From Sporosarcina ureae (GTDB lineage Bacteria > Bacillota > Bacilli > Bacillales_A > Planococcaceae), in assembly GCF_002101375.1 (NCBI RefSeq), contig NZ_CP015207.1, positions 851,001-915,000 on the forward strand: 64,000 nucleotides of DNA, read 5' to 3'. The translations under genes were made by a program, and so were the position numbers. Every line of letters starts with the position of its first letter. The stretch's first letter is position 1. This document shows, one piece after another, positions 1 to 8,760 of the stretch. Below the pieces are notes generated by a model. It saw only the letters and a list, made by a program, of their open reading frames with translations. It made no database searches and was not told the origin of the DNA.

Positions 1-524
1 ACAAGGATAAGGGACGTATCATCGGCGCACCATCTAGCTGGTTAGTCAGTAAACATTTAGATGAAAAATTAACTACTTATGGCTTAAATGAAAAGTTTAC
101 GTATTTAGCTCCCGGTTCAGATTCATCCATCGTAGCTGACTTAGCTAGTGCATATAAAAAAGGTGAACCATGGGTTGGTTATTACTGGTCCCCTACTTGG
201 GTCACTGCAACGTATGACTTAACGCTTTTAGAAGACGAGCCGTTTGATCAAGAGGCTTGGGATAAAGATAAATCTGGTGAATTCCCTCCTAATGATGTCT
301 ACGTCAGTGTCCATAAAGATTTGAAAACACAAGCTCCTGAGGTAGTTGAGTTCCTCAGCCATTACAAAACTAGCAGTGCATTGACAGAAGAAGCATTAGA
401 GTATATGGGTGAAAATGAAGCTAGTCCAGAAGATACTGCAAAATGGTTTATGAAAGAACATGAAGATCTTTGGACTTCATGGGTACCTGAAGATGTTGCT
501 GAGAAAGTAAAAGCAGCTCTGTAA
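1..524 (+). CDS. opuAC: Glycine betaine ABC transporter substrate-binding protein, 3' part
   Basis: The reading frame is already open at base 3 and runs to the stop at 522-524, so the N-terminal part lies outside the window; about 173 residues are visible. The fragment contains an aromatic stretch WVGYYWSPTW, which resembles the tryptophan/tyrosine ligand box of ProX/OpuAC betaine-binding proteins, and a C-terminal half typical of that fold. It lies directly upstream of a permease and an ATPase of the same uptake system. The order binding protein, permease, ATPase differs from B. subtilis opuAA-AB-AC. Ligand (betaine, carnitine or choline) cannot be settled from this fragment. Confidence 0.88.
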   Translation, partial: KDKGRIIGAPSSWLVSKHLDEKLTTYGLNEKFTYLAPGSDSSIVADLASAYKKGEPWVGYYWSPTWVTATYDLTLLEDEPFDQEAWDKDKSGEFPPNDVYVSVHKDLKTQAPEVVEFLSHYKTSSALTEEALEYMGENEASPEDTAKWFMKEHEDLWTSWVPEDVAEKVKAAL

Positions 525-541
525 TACATTTTAGAATTTCA

Positions 542-571
542 GGGGTGGACGCTTTCCGCTCCACTCCTTTT
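542..571 (+). terminator. Hairpin with T tract between binding protein and permease
   Basis: An 8-bp stem (GGGGTGGA with TCCACTCC, one G-U pair) is followed by TTTT. It sits inside the operon, so it may be a partial terminator that makes the binding protein more abundant than the membrane components. Confidence 0.6.
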
Positions 572-636
572 CAATTGTACTAACACTAAAAGTAGAGAAA
601 GAGAGGGACAAGCTAGTACGTCCTAGCTTACTGCCT

Positions 637-1497
637 ATGAATGAATTTCCTAACGTCAGAATACCTATAGGAGATTATGTGGAAAAGTTTATTGATTTTC
701 TTGCAATGAACTTTGGCTGGCTATTTGATTTCATCTTCACTATTGCATCCACTACAATCCGAACTATTGAGACAGCTTTACTCGCTACACCTTGGTGGGC
801 TATCATGATTGTGGTTTTCCTCCTTGGTTGGTATTTAAACTCCATTTTTAACGGCCTACTGTTTGCCGTCTTTATCTTTTTAATTGGTTCCTTCAATTTA
901 TGGGAAGATACGATGACAACAGTCGCGATCATCGTAATATCTGTCGTACTATCCCTTGCAATTGGTATTCCAGTCGGCATATTGATGGCGTTTAGCAAAA
1001 CATTTTCCATCATCATGCGTCCTCTATTAGATGCCATGCAGACGATGCCTACATTCGTTTACTTGATACCTGTAATATTCTTCTTCCCTCTTGGGAATGT
1101 TCCCGCAATTATTGCAACAATCATTTACGCGTTACCACCAGTTATCCGTCTAACAGAACTTGGTATACGAAACGTTGATTCTGAAGTGATTGAGTCAGCG
1201 GAATCATTTGGATCTTCTCGAAACCAAATGTTAGTGAAAGTACAATTACCACAAGCATTGCCTACTATGATGGCAGGTATTAATCAAACCACGATGATGG
1301 CTTTATCAATGGCTGTCGTTGGTTCCATGGTTGGTGCTCACGGATTAGGTGAACGCGTACTATTCTCAATCAACCAAATCAATATATCATTAGGGTTTGA
1401 AGCAGGTATCAGTATCGTATTCTTAGCGATTATTATTGACCGTTTAACAAATGGAGTGGCAGACCGCCTACAAAATACAGGGAGGAGATCAGCATGA
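637..1497 (+). CDS. opuAB: Glycine betaine ABC transporter permease
   Basis: A 286-residue integral membrane protein of the ProW/OpuAB type, with several hydrophobic segments and the binding-protein-dependent transport inner-membrane domain in the C-terminal two thirds. The EAA loop that contacts the ATPase is visible near residues 186-210 ([12 protein letters not shown] onward). The N-terminus ([15 protein letters not shown]) resembles OpuAB N-termini, supporting the ATG at 637, although the nearest good ribosome-binding sequence (GAGAGGG, 601-607) is about 30 bases upstream, which is odd. Its stop overlaps the ATPase start by four bases (ATGA), so the two are translationally coupled. Confidence 0.88.
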   Translation: MNEFPNVRIPIGDYVEKFIDFLAMNFGWLFDFIFTIASTTIRTIETALLATPWWAIMIVVFLLGWYLNSIFNGLLFAVFIFLIGSFNLWEDTMTTVAIIVISVVLSLAIGIPVGILMAFSKTFSIIMRPLLDAMQTMPTFVYLIPVIFFFPLGNVPAIIATIIYALPPVIRLTELGIRNVDSEVIESAESFGSSRNQMLVKVQLPQALPTMMAGINQTTMMALSMAVVGSMVGAHGLGERVLFSINQINISLGFEAGISIVFLAIIIDRLTNGVADRLQNTGRRSA

Positions 1498-2740
1498 CCG
1501 TTAAACTTAAAGTAGAAAATGTCACCAAGATCTTTGGTCCTCGCCCTAAGAAAGTCATTCCTATGATTGAAAAAGGAGCTTCTAAGAGGGAAATCCTCGA
1601 AAAAACTGGACATACAGTAGGTGTCTATAACGCCAATATGGAAATCATGGAAGGTGAAACCTTCGTAATTATGGGACTATCCGGAAGTGGTAAATCGACA
1701 CTTATCCGCTGCTTCAATTTATTGAACAAGCCTACATCAGGTGCAATTTATGTAGATGGTGAGAATATTGTCAAATATAATAAAGAGCAGTTAAATTTTT
1801 CCGTCAGAAGAAAATCGCAATGGTCTTCCAGCACTTTGGTTTATTTAGTCATAGAACGGTTATTGAGAACATTGAATACGGTCTGGAAATTCGTGGTTTA
1901 TCGAAAAGTGAACGTCGTAATATCGCACAAAAACATATCGAGACGGTTGGTCTAAAAGGGTATGAAAACCAATATCCCGATGAATTATCAGGAGGGATGC
2001 GTCAACGTGTAGGGATTGCCCGTGCGTTGACGAATGATCCAGATATTTTGTTGATGGATGAGCCGTTCAGTGCGCTTGACCCACTCATACGGAGAGAAAT
2101 GCAAATGGAACTTCTAGATATCCAGACACGTCTTCAAAAAACCATCATCTTCATCACACACGATGTCAACGAGGCATTCCGTATCGGTGATCGTGTGGCA
2201 GTTATGAAAGATGGTCACGTAGAGCAAATCGGTACTCCGGAAGAGTTATTAGAAACACCAGCAAACGACTATATTATTGACTTCACTCGTGAAATTGATC
2301 GTTCGAAAGTGTTACAAGCAATGAATATCATGTCAAAACCATTAAGTGTCATGAATGGAAAAGATGGTTTGCATGTCGCGATTAAGAATATGGAGGAGCA
2401 CGGGATTTCCAGTGTCTTCATCACGAATCGAGAACGACAGTTGCTTGGATTGGTAACAATAGATGGTGCGATCGAAGGCGTAAAAAAGAAGAAAACGTTG
2501 GAAGAAGTGATGACAACCGATGTATTGACAGCTACTCCGGAGGAATATGTTCAAGATATTATTCCGCGTGTCTTGGATTCTAAATATCCACTTGTTGTCA
2601 TAGATGAAACGAACCGAATTGAAGGGATTATTTTACGAGTTCATGTACTTTCAAGCATTATTAGCAACTCTGCTAATGATGAAGTGGAAGGCGAAGAAAT
2701 ACTCGATCAATCCATTGAAACAGTTGAAGTAACTGAATAA
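1494..2740 (+). pseudogene. opuAA: Glycine betaine ABC transporter ATPase, frame broken by one base
   Basis: The ATPase of the betaine transporter, encoded in two frames. The first covers Walker A (GLSGSGKST) and stops at 1955. The second, readable from about 1799, carries the Q-loop region (MVFQHFGLF), signature LSGGMRQRVG, Walker B (ILLMDEP) and C-terminal CBS-type sequence, ending at 2740. Homology continues without a gap if one base is added in the A/T run at 1793-1800. The product would then be about 416 residues, normal for OpuAA. Either a sequencing deletion or a real frameshift; see the indel cluster finding. ATGA overlap with the permease. Confidence 0.85.
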
Positions 2741-2741
2741 C

Positions 2742-2786
2742 AAAAAAGGGAAGAATGAGCACCGCTGCTCACTCTTCCCTTTTTGA
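2742..2786. terminator. Bidirectional terminator between opuAA and cobT
   Basis: A long hairpin (about 17 paired bases, one mismatch; arms contain GGGAAGA and TCTTCCC) is flanked by A and T runs, so it can end transcription from both converging genes. Confidence 0.9.
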
Positions 2787-3823
2787 TTAACTTTTTCCCG
2801 AAACACCGGCACTTTCAAAGGTAGCCATTTCATTGACCATCAGAACAGCCGATTGAATGATACTGAATGCAACTGCTGCGCCTGTTCCTTCTCCTAGTCG
2901 CATGGACAAAGATAAAATAGGTTCCTTTTCTAAGTATTGAAATGCCTTTTGATGCCCTGGTTCCATCGATTGATGGCCAAGCAACATATATCCAGCCGCA
3001 CCTTTGCTCATAGTCTCCGCCACGCAAGCTGCCGCAGTCGAGATAAATCCATCTAAGATGATCGGGATACGTTTAGAAGCTGCCGCCAGCATTGCACCTA
3101 CCATTGCAGCTAATTCTAGACCGCCAACCTTACGTAGCACGTCAAAGCCGTCAGAAGGATTAGGCTCATGAAGAGCTAGCGCCTCTCGAACTACTTTAAT
3201 TTTATGAAGATGTTGATCAGCTGATATTCCTGTTCCATAACCAACCAACTCTGCCGGATCTAATTCTGTAATGGCCGCCACTACAGCACTGCTTGTCGTA
3301 GTATTACCGATTCCTACTTCCCCTACCACTAAGAAGTCAACACCTTTTTCAAATAACGCAAGTGCTTCTTCAAAGCCAATCTCCAACGCTTTTTCCACTT
3401 CTAGCTGAGTCATCGCCTCGGTACGTAGAAAATTTTCCGAACCTTGACGAATCTTCCGGTCCTTCACTGGTTCAGAAAAGGATTCTCCGATCACACCTAC
3501 ATCAACCAAAGAAATTCCGCTTGTTGCTGTCTGCTGAATACATTGATTGCCGCACCACCTACCGCCATATTCTGTACCATTTGACGTGTGACTAGTTGAG
3601 GAAATGCAGAAATCCCTTCTTCCACAATTCCATGATCTGCTGCGAATACCAGTACACCTAATTGATTGATGCTAGGATGTTTCCGACCTTGTATCTCAGC
3701 TAATGTAATCACGATATCTTCAAGTTTCCCTAAACTTCCGATAGGTTTCGTCAACGTGTCTACGAATGCCTTCGCTTCCACTCCTGCGGATACATCCAAT
3801 GCAGGGATAGTATAATCTTTCAA
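2787..3823 (-). pseudogene. cobT: Nicotinate-nucleotide:dimethylbenzimidazole phosphoribosyltransferase, frame broken
   Basis: CobT makes alpha-ribazole phosphate for the lower ligand of cobalamin. The N-terminal part (3823 down to about 3525; TKPIGSLGKLEDI, FAADHGI, GGAAINVFSRQ) and C-terminal part (about 3525 to 2787; VDVGVIG, RLGEGTGAA with the catalytic Glu) are in different frames. Adding one base near 3520-3530 joins them into about 345 residues, the usual family length. No neighbouring cobalamin genes are present. Whether the break is real or an artefact cannot be decided here; adjacent genes show the same kind of break. Confidence 0.85.
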
Positions 3824-4010
3824 AAGATGACCTTCTTTCTCTTTATGAACAAATATTCATCAAGTTTCTCTATAAGTATATCAGTAGTCGATAATGAGTA
3901 TCCAATTAAATATCCAGCATGCAAATAATGTCGTTTAAAGGTATACTATAACTAGCGGACATGTCATACATTACGCTAGTTACATTACTATCAGAAAAGG
4001 GGCGATCCAC

Positions 4011-4510
4011 ATGATTAGTGAAAATTAGCACAAGCTTTAAACGTACAAATGAATAATGAATTTGCCGCAGCACAAACCTACTTATCCATGGCTTCTTACT
4101 GTGAATATCGCAATTACAGCGGATTCGCGCACTTCTTTCTACAGCAAGTAGAAGAAGAGCGGTATCACGCAATGAAAATCTATTCTTATTTAAATGATCG
4201 TGGGATCCGAGCGATTATTACAGAAACACCTGCTCCAGCTACTTCTTTGATAACTTGGTACACACATTTGAAGTGGCATTATTACAAGAAAAAGAAGTAA
4301 CCAAAATCATTCTATCAAATCATGGATATGGCATGGGAAGAAAAAGGCACGCAACGATTTCTTTCCTGAATTGGTTCCTTGACGAGCAAGTCGAAGAAGA
4401 AGCAACGTTCGATAGACATATCGAGTATTTGAAACGTATCCGTGAAGATAAGAACGCATTGTTCATTTACGAGAAAGAACTTTCCACACGTTCATTCGAA
4501 GGCCGAATAA
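4011..4510 (+). pseudogene. Ferritin, interrupted by several single-base indels
   Basis: Reading across frames recovers a nearly complete bacterial non-haem ferritin of about 165 residues: NNEFAAAQTYLSMA with the first ferroxidase Glu, EEERYHAMK with the second Glu and His, VHTFEVALLQEKEVTK, and FLDEQVEEEATF. Four breaks are visible: a missing A near 4020 (start MISEKLAQ), a missing base near 4246, an extra base near 4311 and a missing base near 4345. The exact end is uncertain because the last codons also fit poorly. ATG 4011 follows an AAAAGGGGCG ribosome-binding site. Several lesions in one gene look like decay, but neighbouring genes share the pattern. Confidence 0.8.
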
Positions 4511-4512
4511 AA

Positions 4513-4554
4513 AACAGGCAAGCTAGCGGTCCGCAGACCTCTTGCTTGCCTGTT
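4513..4554. terminator. Bidirectional terminator after ferritin
   Basis: Arms AACAGGCAAGC (4513-4523) and GCTTGCCTGTT (4544-4554) are perfectly complementary, with A-rich sequence on the left and T-rich sequence on the right. It serves the convergent ferritin and CWC genes. Confidence 0.85.
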
Positions 4555-4736
4555 CTATTTCCAGTGATACGCCTTCAAACACGTTTCACATACACATCGT
4601 TTATGCAGTTGGTCTGCTGGTATTTGTCGAAACACTTCTTCAATAAAATCTTCTTGGTACACCAGCAATGTTCGTCACTCTCCATTGCATTACCGCACAG
4701 ATTATTCCCTTTGCAAATCGGACATGTGTATTTCAT
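4555..4736 (-). pseudogene. Cysteine-rich CWC family protein, frame broken
   Basis: A strong ribosome-binding site (AGAGGGG, then ATG at 4736) starts MKYTCPICKGNNLCG and continues to EHCWCTK, the cysteine-rich motif of the small CWC family. The expected continuation, DFIEEVFRQIPADQ then CVCETC, lies in another frame and ends at the TAG 4555-4557. One missing base in the AAGAAG tract around 4650-4657 explains it. Repaired length is about 60 residues. The cysteines suggest zinc binding, but function is unknown. Confidence 0.7.
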
Positions 4737-4748
4737 ATATTCCCCTCT

Positions 4749-4897
4749 CTACAATCGATGCTTGTCTAGCTCGGCTGTATTTTTCTTCTCTAATTGCTCT
4801 ACCCGATCTTCCAATTCTTATTTCGTTTCATACTTTCCATCGAATACAAACCAGCTAGTAAAGCGACCACAAATGTTGCGTAGTTAAACCACTCCAT
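4749..4897 (-). pseudogene. Small membrane/coiled-coil protein, frame broken
   Basis: From ATG 4897 (after GGGGCGGG) the frame gives MEWFNYATFVVALLAGLYS, one hydrophobic segment, and then breaks. Adding one G near 4814-4819 gives a charged tail, KELEDRVEQLEKK, ending at TAG 4749. The repaired product is about 49 residues, with a membrane anchor plus a short coiled coil. It lies just upstream of the CWC gene and could share its transcript. Not assigned to a named family. Confidence 0.5.
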
Positions 4898-5126
4898 ACA
4901 TCCCGCCCCTTTTTTACTTTTGTTTTTTTAAAATATCTCATATACTTTTTTCAATGTGTCTGGTGTGAGTACCATATTATTTCATACATGTATTTCACTG
5001 CATATCCTAGCGCAACTGTCATAGAACCTGCGACACTTGCAGCGACGACCATTCCTGCACCTGGAATTACTTTAATGATTTGACGGAAAGCTGTTTTTCC
5101 GACATTTCCTACGATCGTTGCAATAA

Positions 5127-5909
5127 TCAATTCTTGGCATGGTCTTTCGTAATCGGCTTGCCATATAATGTCGACAACTTTAACATGAGTCCCACTTGCA
5201 ATGTTGTCAATGGTATAAAATCAGCTCCCGGAATGGGAACCGCTCCAATAGTAGCGGCTGACGCACCAGCCGCGAGAATCCATCGTTTGGCAATAGACGA
5301 CTTATCCGCCATATTTGCTGCGAGTAATAGATCTTTATTTGCATCTTTTAATTGCTGTAGGATCTCTCTTTGTAAGAATTCCATTTGCTCTCCTGTCTTC
5401 GAAGAGATCGGAATAACCGGGTAAGCAAACCCAGTATGCTCCAAAACATAGTTCACTAAACTCAGAACATCATCCGCTGCATCTATTTTATTGAGCACAA
5501 GAATGATTTTCTTGTTGAGCGTGGCAATCTTATTTAATGACTTTAGTTCCGTATCTGACAACACCGTACCCGCTGCATTTAGGAAGAATAGAATCACATC
5601 TGCTTGATTATAAAATTTCAGTGTTTCATTTGAATGTTCTTGATAGATATCATCAAGACCCGGTGTATCAACAAAAAGTATATTATCTGTGTAATAAAAT
5701 TTCTTAACTTCCTTCGTTTCTCCCGGTTGCGCTCCCACTTCCGCTACATCTTTTTGCATTAGACGGTTCAGTGTTGATGACTTTCCTGCATTAACGTCCC
5801 CGATCATTGCAATAAGAATTTCTTTTTTTAATTGCTCATTGATGAGATCTGATTCTTCTTTAAAAACTTTATCGAATGATTCATCTGACATAAAATTTGG
5901 AGTTTTCAT
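5127..5909 (-). CDS. Era-like GTPase with DUF697-type C-terminus (3' end frame-shifted)
   Basis: A P-loop GTPase: G1 GDVNAGKSS near residue 38, G3 DTPGLDD near residue 80, G4 NKID near residue 140. These are followed by a glycine/alanine-rich hydrophobic region (IPGADFIPLTTLQVG) typical of the DUF697 part of YcjF-like GTPases, suggesting membrane association. The stop at 5127 appears premature: adding one G near 5130-5136 continues the family C-terminus (ELIIATIVGNVGKTAFRQI onward), and a second missing base near 4980 would carry it to about 4928. ATG 5909 follows AGAGGGAAG with good spacing. The native cellular role is not known. Confidence 0.75.
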   Translation of the reverse strand: MKTPNFMSDESFDKVFKEESDLINEQLKKEILIAMIGDVNAGKSSTLNRLMQKDVAEVGAQPGETKEVKKFYYTDNILFVDTPGLDDIYQEHSNETLKFYNQADVILFFLNAAGTVLSDTELKSLNKIATLNKKIILVLNKIDAADDVLSLVNYVLEHTGFAYPVIPISSKTGEQMEFLQREILQQLKDANKDLLLAANMADKSSIAKRWILAAGASAATIGAVPIPGADFIPLTTLQVGLMLKLSTLYGKPITKDHAKN

Positions 5910-5962
5910 TATAGCACTTCCCTCTGTTAAATTTGATTATTCAGATTACCCTATTGTAAAAA

Positions 5963-5998
5963 AGAGCATCAGTCATTCATCCTCTTTTGACTGATGCC
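5963..5998 (-). terminator. Terminator of the DUF420 gene
   Basis: Read on the minus strand, GGGCATCAGTCA pairs with TGACTGATGCTC and is followed by TTTTTT. Confidence 0.85.
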
Positions 5999-6019
5999 CT
6001 ACACTATTTATCTGATTAT

Positions 6020-6577
6020 TTAATAATAAGGTGAAATCAAGATATACACAAGTACCCCGGTGAAACTAACATATAACCAAATAGGCATCGTCCATCGTGC
6101 AATTTTGCGGTGACGCGGGATCTCCATATTCCATGCTCTTGCTACACTTGTTAGCGCTAACGGAACGATTGCAGCAGCTAATACGATGTGTGAAAACAGG
6201 ATGAAGTAATAGAATCCAGCCAAGAAACCACTACCGCCAAATGGTGTAGACTCTGATAAAAAGTGATAGGCGACATACGTCACTAAAAATAAAGCGGTTG
6301 TGCCAAATGCTGCATAGATAAAGCGTTCATGTAGTTTGATATTCTTCTTCAAGATTGCGACTAATGCACATACAAGAAAAATAAACGTGAAACTGTTAAA
6401 AATGGCATTTAATAAAGGTAAAATCGTAATATCGAATGCTGTGAAATTTTCTACGCCTGGCATACCTGCCAAGATGCCAATCGCACCGATGAGAATGACC
6501 GAGATAATGATAATCGCCGGACGGTAATTCCGTTTTTTGAAATTTGCGGGCGGTGTTGTTTGATTTGTATAATTCAT
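6020..6577 (-). CDS. DUF420 membrane protein (YozB-like)
   Basis: 185 residues with five or six hydrophobic segments and conserved-looking histidines in or near them (LHERFIY, YVAYHFL, FSHIVLA), as in the DUF420/YozB family. Some Firmicute members are linked to assembly of haem-copper oxidase; that role is family knowledge recalled without a search. It starts at an ATG preceded by AGGAGTG and has its own terminator, so it appears monocistronic. No other cytochrome oxidase gene is in view. Confidence 0.8.
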   Translation of the reverse strand: MNYTNQTTPPANFKKRNYRPAIIIISVILIGAIGILAGMPGVENFTAFDITILPLLNAIFNSFTFIFLVCALVAILKKNIKLHERFIYAAFGTTALFLVTYVAYHFLSESTPFGGSGFLAGFYYFILFSHIVLAAAIVPLALTSVARAWNMEIPRHRKIARWTMPIWLYVSFTGVLVYILISPYY

Positions 6578-6645
6578 CTAGTTACACTCCTAATTCTATA
6601 TTGATAACTACACTATATCGTACCATACGTAACACGTTATGCAGG

Positions 6646-7536
6646 TCAAATTTGTGTCGACTTTTGAAATTGCTCATCTGATTTTTCTCTGAATTCATCA
6701 ATAACTTTTATAAACTTAGCAATAGTCGGAGTCAAATAGGAATCCGCACGTCGTACAAAAACCGTTTTAATTTGACTGTATTTTGGTGGTAGATGATAGC
6801 AATAGACTGATCCTTGATCTAGAAGATGAGTAACAGTTGATCTCGGAACGAATGTAACACCTAATCCTGCTGCCACACTGCCAAGAATCGTCTCCAGTGT
6901 TCCGAACTCCATCATTTTCGTCGGCTTAAACCGCTCATCTTCGAGCCACAACTCTAAACGTGCCCGATAGCCACACCCCTTTCTGAAACAAAGAATTGGC
7001 TCATCTTTAATATCTTCTATGGATTGAAACGGTTTACTTGAAAGTAACACGAGTTCTTCTTCGAGCACATCATGTACAGCTAGGTCGGGATGCGCTGTTC
7101 CTTCCGATATAAAAGCTCCGTCGAGTTGATGGTTTAGAACCTTAAACTGCAATCCTTCAGTTACACCTGTCAATAGTGAAATATCGACTTGCTTATATTT
7201 ATTATTATATCTCGATAGAATAATCGGTAATTTGATGACGGTTTCTACCGACCCTAGCTCAAGTTTTCCTGAAGGCTCTTTGTCATTCTGCACGACTTTT
7301 CTCATTTCATTGGTTAGTGATAATATCTTCTCGCTGTAAATCAGAAGTCGTTTCCCCTCTGGTGTCAAGATCATTCCTCGATTATGTCGGTTAAATAATG
7401 GAGTCTTTAACTCCGCTTCGAGCTTTTGTATTCGGGACGTAATATTTGACTGTACATAGCGTAATTCTTTAGCAGCCGCTGTGATAGTTCCTTTCTCTGC
7501 GACCATCTGAAATATCTCTAAGTCTTTAAATTCCAT
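6646..7536 (-). CDS. LysR-family transcriptional regulator
   Basis: 296 residues starting MEFKDLEIFQMVAEKGT, with the N-terminal winged helix-turn-helix (residues about 3-62; AAAKELRYVQSNITSRIQ) and a substrate-binding co-inducer domain. The chosen ATG 7536 has GGAGGG in front of it; an upstream in-frame start would place the site inside the gene. It is divergent from the EamA-type exporter at 7670, and two dyads lie between them, so it probably controls that exporter and itself. Effector unknown; overall similarity is to CzcR/YwbI-type regulators. Confidence 0.9.
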   Translation of the reverse strand: MEFKDLEIFQMVAEKGTITAAAKELRYVQSNITSRIQKLEAELKTPLFNRHNRGMILTPEGKRLLIYSEKILSLTNEMRKVVQNDKEPSGKLELGSVETVIKLPIILSRYNNKYKQVDISLLTGVTEGLQFKVLNHQLDGAFISEGTAHPDLAVHDVLEEELVLLSSKPFQSIEDIKDEPILCFRKGCGYRARLELWLEDERFKPTKMMEFGTLETILGSVAAGLGVTFVPRSTVTHLLDQGSVYCYHLPPKYSQIKTVFVRRADSYLTPTIAKFIKVIDEFREKSDEQFQKSTQI

Positions 7537-7572
7537 AGTTACCCTCCTAGTCAAATTCTCTTACTTACATGA

Positions 7573-7589
7573 TATCAATAAAATTGATA
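7573..7589. promoter_or_regulatory. Candidate LysR operator
   Basis: Perfect dyad TATCAAT-AAA-ATTGATA contains the ATC-N9-GAT form typical of LysR-type boxes, between divergent lysR and the exporter gene. Confidence 0.5.
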
Positions 7590-7626
7590 GTAGTCATCAT
7601 TATTATTCGTTTTACGTGATGTCTAA

Positions 7627-7642
7627 TCTAGTGTTTACTAGA
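7627..7642. promoter_or_regulatory. Second dyad upstream of EamA gene
   Basis: TCTAGT-GTTT-ACTAGA is a perfect inverted repeat, 28 bases upstream of the exporter start. It could be a second (activation) site for the divergent LysR protein. Confidence 0.35.
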
Positions 7643-7669
7643 GATAGTACTTCTAGGAGGTTAGGTCCG

Positions 7670-8641
7670 TTGAAAAACAAAATTATCTGGGGAGCGTTTC
7701 TGTGCTTTATAGCTAGTGTTTCATGGGGGGCGATGTTCCCAGTTGCCAATAGTGCATTCAAAAATATCGACCCGTTTTATTTCACATTAATTCGTTATGT
7801 CTCAGTTACACTTCTGCTTGTCGCAATATTATGGTTTAAAGAAGGCTTGCAAGCTTTTCGCTTTGAAAAAAAGGGTTTATCTCTTTGGTTCTTCGGTACG
7901 ATGGCATTTGTTGTTTATAACCTCTTTATTTTCTGGGGACAAGATCTAATGGGACAACCCGGGACTATGGTAGCGTCTATTTCAGAAGCCATGATGCCAA
8001 TGATTTCTATTGTCATTGTATGGATGATTAGTAGACATAAACCACATGGTTTCACGCTCACTTGTGTGTTTACTGCATTTGTCGGTGTCATGCTTGTGAT
8101 CACAAAAGGTGATTTACGTACGTTCTTGACAGCAACAGATGACATTGTCCCTTCATTACTAATCTTCATTGCAGTAATCGGCTGGGTGATTTATACGATG
8201 GGTGGAAATCGATTTAGTGAATGGTCAGCATTACGTTATTCTACGTTGAGCTGTTTACTTGGCACATTAACTGCTTGTATAGTGGTGTTTTTCGTAACAT
8301 GGACAGGTTATATTTCTGTCCCCACTATTGAAACATTGCAAGTGGTAACACCACATATGTTGTTTATGATTATTTTTCCAGGTGTGATTGCATTAGTAGG
8401 TTGGAATGTTGGCGTACGAATTTTGTCTCCATTGAACGGTTTATTGTTTATTAATTTTGTGCCGGTGACCACATTAGTGATTTCATATATACAAGGATAT
8501 CAATTAACGATTTTCGATTACATTGGTACGGTATTTATTATTGCAGCGCTGTTAGGAAATAATATATTTCTCCGTATACAACAGAAGCGCAAAGATGAAG
8601 CGCGTCAATATAAAAAACATACTATACAGCCTAGTGTTTAA
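7670..8641 (+). CDS. EamA/DMT-family transporter
   Basis: About 323 residues with ten hydrophobic segments arranged as two EamA repeats (first repeat ASVSWGAMFPVAN, second from about residue 155). This is the drug/metabolite transporter superfamily, usually metabolite export. Start: TTG 7670 lies nine bases after a perfect AGGAGG (7655-7660), whereas the upstream ATG at 7616 lacks a ribosome-binding site and overlaps the dyad region. The C-terminus is basic and cytosolic (QQKRKDEARQYKKH). Divergent LysR gene suggests inducible expression. Substrate unknown. Confidence 0.87.
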   Translation: MKNKIIWGAFLCFIASVSWGAMFPVANSAFKNIDPFYFTLIRYVSVTLLLVAILWFKEGLQAFRFEKKGLSLWFFGTMAFVVYNLFIFWGQDLMGQPGTMVASISEAMMPMISIVIVWMISRHKPHGFTLTCVFTAFVGVMLVITKGDLRTFLTATDDIVPSLLIFIAVIGWVIYTMGGNRFSEWSALRYSTLSCLLGTLTACIVVFFVTWTGYISVPTIETLQVVTPHMLFMIIFPGVIALVGWNVGVRILSPLNGLLFINFVPVTTLVISYIQGYQLTIFDYIGTVFIIAALLGNNIFLRIQQKRKDEARQYKKHTIQPSV

Positions 8642-8678
8642 TTCGAAGTTAGAGATCCACTATAATTAAATGAACAAA

Positions 8679-8723
8679 AAAACAAAGACATATTCCAAAT
8701 TCTTGGATTGTGTCTTTGTTTTT
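8679..8723. terminator. Terminator between EamA gene and chemoreceptor
   Basis: AACAAAGACA (8681-8690) pairs with TGTCTTTGTT (8711-8720), with A and T runs outside, so it works for both converging genes. Confidence 0.85.
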
Positions 8724-8760
8724 AAATGGCTGATTTTCCATTTACACTATAGATGAAAGA

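Noticed and set aside
4255..4887. Open frame of 210 codons after the ferritin
   Set aside because: It is the ferritin C-terminal piece running through a terminator and antisense to the CWC and small coiled-coil genes; not one gene.
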